14,477 nt of DNA from Nitrososphaera sp. UBA210. GTDB taxonomy: Archaea > Thermoproteota > Nitrososphaeria > Nitrososphaerales > Nitrososphaeraceae. Shown piece after piece: positions 12,326-14,477 of the stretch. The stretch spans positions 1 to 14,477 of the forward strand of contig DADA01000021.1 of NCBI GenBank assembly GCA_002494895.1, read 5' to 3'. The translations under genes and the position numbers were made by a program. The notes beneath the pieces were generated by a model. The model was not told the DNA's origin. It worked only from the letters and a program-made list of their open reading frames with translations, and searched no databases. Within the stretch, counting starts at the first letter, position 1, and every line of letters begins with the position of its first letter.

Positions 12326-12931
12326 ATGAAGACAACTATGAACGTAGATAGAAAGTTCATTGGAATCATGGCTATTGCCATCGCAATCACCCTGGCTCCA
12401 ATGTTCGCACAATCGGCAAATGCAGAAAATCCGGGAACAAAGGTAAGGGCTTTTCAGAACGGCGCTCAGCTGGATTCCGGCAACCCTGGACAGGTCCTGA
12501 CGGACACGGAGTGCGTTGGCGGCGTAGACAACGACTTCGACGTGACAAAGATGATTTGCTACCTATTCCTTCCGAGCGACACTAACAACAGTGACAATCT
12601 CGGCTATGTAGCATTCCTCGAGACTACCACCAATGTCTCATGTCCTAGTGGAGCTGGATTCGGTGCAGACGACGAATGCTTTAGCGTCCTCTTCGATGGG
12701 TCGCTGCTGTACGAGAACAGTGCTGCCCTAGGCGATGACTATCACTTCCACGCATTCTTCTACAATTCACAGGACCAGCTAGTCACTGACGGCAAGAAAG
12801 AGTTCCAGAATCTGTCGTTCTTTGTGCTGCCAGAGTCACCGATCGGCGTAGCGGCTCTCGTAGCTAGCTCGCTAGCGGCACTCGGTGGATTCATGTTCCT
12901 GAGAAGTCGTAACACATCATTGCCAATCTAA
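12326..12931 (+). CDS. Secreted protein with C-terminal PEF-CTERM-like sorting signal
   Basis: The 201-residue protein has a signal peptide: basic MKTTMNVDRK, hydrophobic 11-28, and a cleavage site after SANA (Ala33). The mature part (34-165) is acidic and beta-rich, with four cysteines (63, 78, 106, 118) that could form two disulfides. It also has N-glycosylation sequons NNS (87), NVS (104) and NLS (162). The C-terminus has the three-part layout of archaeosortase substrates: a short motif LPESPIG (168-174), a hydrophobic helix (176-192) and a basic end (RSR). The motif resembles the thaumarchaeal PEFG/PEF-CTERM signal but is not identical. It is probably cleaved and anchored to a lipid on the cell surface. 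The function of the mature domain is unknown. A TATA box precedes the ATG and a T-rich terminator follows. Confidence 0.85.
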   Translation: MKTTMNVDRKFIGIMAIAIAITLAPMFAQSANAENPGTKVRAFQNGAQLDSGNPGQVLTDTECVGGVDNDFDVTKMICYLFLPSDTNNSDNLGYVAFLETTTNVSCPSGAGFGADDECFSVLFDGSLLYENSAALGDDYHFHAFFYNSQDQLVTDGKKEFQNLSFFVLPESPIGVAALVASSLAALGGFMFLRSRNTSLPI

Positions 12932-12938
12932 GTAGTCT

Positions 12939-12968
12939 CCGCGCGCAGCGGGACATCTTTTTTCTTTT
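12939..12968 (+). terminator. Terminator of the secreted protein gene
   Basis: A small GC hairpin (CCGC, loop, GCGG; 12939-12951) is followed by a T-tract (TTTTTTCTTTT, 12958-12968), starting 8 bases after the stop codon. The T-tract is what archaeal polymerase needs; the hairpin may be incidental. Confidence 0.55.
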
Positions 12969-13063
12969 ATTCAAGGTCTGACGTTCGGTTTTTATCGAAA
13001 TCTTGCGATTCGATCTTCTGGCCAATAAAAGGGATGACGCGCAAAGATCGAAAGTCGTGGAAA

Positions 13064-13079
13064 TTTAGGAGGTCCTAAA
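13064..13079 (-). terminator. Hairpin immediately after the first HTH_45 regulator gene
   Basis: TTTAGGA (13064-13070) and TCCTAAA (13073-13079) pair in a hairpin that begins directly after the TAG stop at 13080-13082 on the minus strand. It may be a terminator or mRNA-stabilising element. A second inverted repeat nearby (13009-13017 with 13044-13052) is described in the findings. Confidence 0.35.
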
Positions 13080-13376
13080 CTAGAGACCGATCTCTTCTTC
13101 GATAAGGTCGATGAACTCGCCCATTTGCCGGTGGGCCTTCAGAAAAGCATCGCCTTTTCTAGTCGTCCTGTAAGTCTTTGAAGGGGCATCAAACGTCAGA
13201 AGGTCATTTCTTGTCATCAGCGAGAGGAATTCGCCAAGATCCAGATGGGACAAGTAGGCATCACGCGACAATCTCTGCTGGGACCCTCCATCTGACTGCT
13301 GGGCCGTTTCCAGTATTCTTGCAACCATGTCAGTCCTTGCCCCGGGAACTAGATTTTCAACCTCCGCCGCTTTCAT
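13080..13376 (-). CDS. Winged-helix transcription regulator, HTH_45 type
   Basis: The 98-residue protein has the pattern common in thaumarchaeal HTH_45 regulators: helix 1 (DMVARILETAQQ, residues ~16-27), YLSHLDLGEFLSLMTRNDLL (recognition part) and the wing TFDAPSKTYRTTRKGDAFL, closed by a C-terminal helix (MGEFIDLIEEE) that may dimerise. It lacks cysteines and any ligand domain, so it is a bare DNA-binding unit. Compared with family members the linker before YLSH is long and Gln/Ser-rich (QQSDGGSQQRLSRDA). ATG 13376 is preceded by a TATA-like ATATTTAA at 13406-13413. It is divergent from the eS1 gene, and a related regulator lies on the other side of eS1. Its target is unknown; autoregulation is possible. 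Confidence 0.82.
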   Translation of the reverse strand: MKAAEVENLVPGARTDMVARILETAQQSDGGSQQRLSRDAYLSHLDLGEFLSLMTRNDLLTFDAPSKTYRTTRKGDAFLKAHRQMGEFIDLIEEEIGL

Positions 13377-13504
13377 TTTTGGTAGACTACATTTGGTGTT
13401 TTTTGATATTTAACGCATCTGACGTTGATGGTATGTAAAAGGCAACAGCATTTACCGGCGTTTGCGTTACAGAACCTGACAACCATGGCGCGAGTCTATC
13501 CGCT

Positions 13505-13543
13505 GCGATGCGTTATCGCTTGAGAAATACAACGTATATATAT
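13505..13543 (+). promoter_or_regulatory. Promoter of the eS1 gene
   Basis: GTATATATATC at 13534-13543 is a strong TATA box, centred 28 bases before the ATG at 13567. A short inverted repeat GCGAT-gcgtt-ATCGC (13505-13519) lies just upstream of it and might be an operator. The rest of the divergent gap (13377-13504) shows no clear signal apart from the TATA-like box of the regulator gene. Confidence 0.6.
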
Positions 13544-13566
13544 CTTGGAAATACCGCTAATCCTGA

Positions 13567-14214
13567 ATGGCCAAAGGAGCAAAGAAGGGAGGAAGGATCC
13601 GCGACAAGTGGCGCGACAAGCAATGGATCATTGTCAACGCTCCTCCTGCATTTGGAGGCAACCCGCTTAATCATATTCCTATCACCGACGCCGTCAAGGC
13701 CACGGGACGGGTCATTGAAAATACGATGTACGATATCATGAAGCAGGATCCCAGCCAGCACCAGATAAAGGTCTACGTTCAGATTGACAAAATAGTCGAC
13801 GGCACCGCTACGACAGTCTTCAAGGGCCACGAGTATGCCAAAGAGTTCCTGAGAAGCCTGATAAGGCGGGGAAGCTCGATGATAACTTTTACCCATGATT
13901 ACACGACCATGGATGGGCATACCTTTCGCGTCGCTACCGTCGTATTCAGCCAAAGGAGGATCAATACCTCAAAGAAACACGAGATCAGGCTTATTACGCA
14001 CAGGATGCTTTCCGAAAAGATCCCAAAGATTACTGTGGACCAGCTCGCCCAGGAGGTAACCATGGGCAAATTGGCTTCCGACGTAATGGTCGAGGCAAAA
14101 AAGATAACAGCCATAAGGCATCTGGGAATCAGAAAGACAAAGCTGATTTCTACTCCTGAGTCAAGGGCAGTCGAAGAAGCCAAGCCTGTTGAGGCGGCCG
14201 CTCCTAGCGCCTAA
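13567..14214 (+). CDS. rps3ae: 30S ribosomal protein eS1 (S3Ae)
   Basis: This protein is part of the platform of the archaeal and eukaryotic small ribosomal subunit, near the mRNA exit. It has 215 residues from ATG 13567, with KDKQWIIVNAP (17-28, usually DKW..KxWY.v.AP), GRVIENTMYDI (47-57), ATTVFKGHEYAKEFLRSLIRRG, VVFSQRRINTSKKHEIR, and the KITVDQLAQEVTMGKLASD block leading to the basic KTKLIS end. The C-terminal tail (ESRAVEEAKPVEAAAPSA) is acidic and flexible. The length fits archaeal members (about 190-215). It is a clear sign of an archaeal genome. It has its own leaderless promoter and is flanked by two HTH_45 regulators on the opposite strand. Confidence 0.97.
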   Translation: MAKGAKKGGRIRDKWRDKQWIIVNAPPAFGGNPLNHIPITDAVKATGRVIENTMYDIMKQDPSQHQIKVYVQIDKIVDGTATTVFKGHEYAKEFLRSLIRRGSSMITFTHDYTTMDGHTFRVATVVFSQRRINTSKKHEIRLITHRMLSEKIPKITVDQLAQEVTMGKLASDVMVEAKKITAIRHLGIRKTKLISTPESRAVEEAKPVEAAAPSA

Positions 14215-14236
14215 TTCATCATCTGCGCTTCATGCC

Positions 14237-14269
14237 AATTGTTCTTGCTACATTGTAGTGAGAACAATT
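14237..14269. terminator. 15-bp stem hairpin between convergent eS1 and the second HTH_45 gene
   Basis: AATTGTTCT (14237-14245) pairs with AGAACAATT (14261-14269). The inner bases TG-CTAC / GTAG-TG continue the stem through two G-U wobbles to a 3-nt loop. The sequence after it on the plus strand is CTTTAAAATAG. Its place between two converging genes suits a bidirectional transcript end, though archaea do not usually need a stem for this. A stable RNA or protein-binding site is the alternative. Confidence 0.45.
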
Positions 14270-14289
14270 CTTTAAAATAGAATAGAACG

Positions 14290-14477
14290 CTATTGGTCTT
14301 CAATAGCTTTCATGGAATAGTCCATTTGCCTTATGGATGCCAGAAAATCCATGCCTCTTGCAGTGATCCTGTACTTCCTGGTTTCTCTGTCGTATCTTAA
14401 AAGTCCGTTAGTCATCATTAGAGAGAGGTATTCGTCGATCTGCAGGTAGGACAGATACGAACCGTACATCAATCTCG
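14290..14477 (-). CDS. Winged-helix transcription regulator, HTH_45 type (5' end outside the window)
   Basis: The frame is open to the right edge of the window (codons ...RLMYGSYLSY), so the apparent start codons at 14472 and 14469 are internal. The visible 62 residues are the C-terminal two-thirds of an HTH_45 winged helix: RLMYGSYLSYLQIDEYLSLM (recognition region), NGLLRYDRETRKYRITARG (strand and wing), then helix MDFLASIRQMDYSMKAIEDQ. It closely follows the family pattern and is a better match than the regulator at 13080. The two are clearly related (YLSxLxxxEYLSLM, LLxxD, TYR/KYR, RxGxxFL, QMxxxxxxIE). The gene converges with eS1, with the hairpin at 14237-14269 between them. Confidence 0.85.
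   Translation of the reverse strand, partial: RLMYGSYLSYLQIDEYLSLMMTNGLLRYDRETRKYRITARGMDFLASIRQMDYSMKAIEDQ

Overview
The window looks like chromosomal DNA of an ammonia-oxidising archaeon (Thaumarchaeota/Nitrososphaeria). A moderately high GC content suggests the soil Nitrososphaerales, but that is inference. The support is a set of archaeal genes: a tetraether-lipid synthase fragment, 20S proteasome beta, aIF1A, ribosomal protein eS1 (S3Ae), short HTH_45-type winged-helix regulators, a TAT-exported Rieske protein, and a secreted protein with an archaeosortase-like C-terminal signal. Many genes have a TATA box 25-34 bases before the start codon and no leader, the usual archaeal leaderless arrangement. 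TTG and GTG starts are common.

Layout. 1-1010 (+): C-terminal part of a Tes-type radical SAM protein. 1027-2437 (-): Rieske protein, then a membrane-anchored winged-helix protein, then a 51-residue membrane protein, probably co-transcribed. A 28-bp near-perfect palindrome lies against the Rieske TATA box. 2572-4020 (+): M3-family metallopeptidase, converging with and overlapping by 4 nt the proteasome beta gene (4017-4676, -), which follows a membrane-anchored hypothetical protein (4757-5227, -). 5389-9133 (+): leuC, leuD, a PurF-like protein and a small overlapping gene. 9220-9360 (+): a 46-residue Cys/His-rich protein, converging with a HAD-type nucleotidase (9357-9941, -). 10091-10360 (+): aIF1A. 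10388-11755 (-): two small zinc-finger proteins, a membrane-anchored beta-rich protein and tRNA-Pro(CGG). 11943-12931 (+): a small membrane protein and a secreted CTERM-like protein. 13080-14477: two HTH_45 regulators (-) on either side of eS1 (+).

The leu genes encode isopropylmalate isomerase for leucine synthesis. The proteasome, aIF1A, eS1 and tRNA-Pro are housekeeping genes.

The best candidate for something undescribed is the PurF-like protein at 7443-8816. It keeps the full two-domain amidophosphoribosyltransferase layout but has lost the Cys nucleophile, the acidic pair of the PRPP loop, and every other cysteine. It looks like a full-length pseudoenzyme, and it is linked by an ATGA overlap to a small protein I do not recognise. 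Second is the Rieske, membrane-anchored regulator and mini-membrane-protein cluster with its palindrome.

No stretch over 300 bases lacks a gene. The longest gaps are 13377-13566 (divergent promoters), 5228-5388 (leuC upstream region), 10643-10799, 12177-12325 and 12932-13079. I saw no CRISPR array, insertion sequence, rRNA gene or origin.
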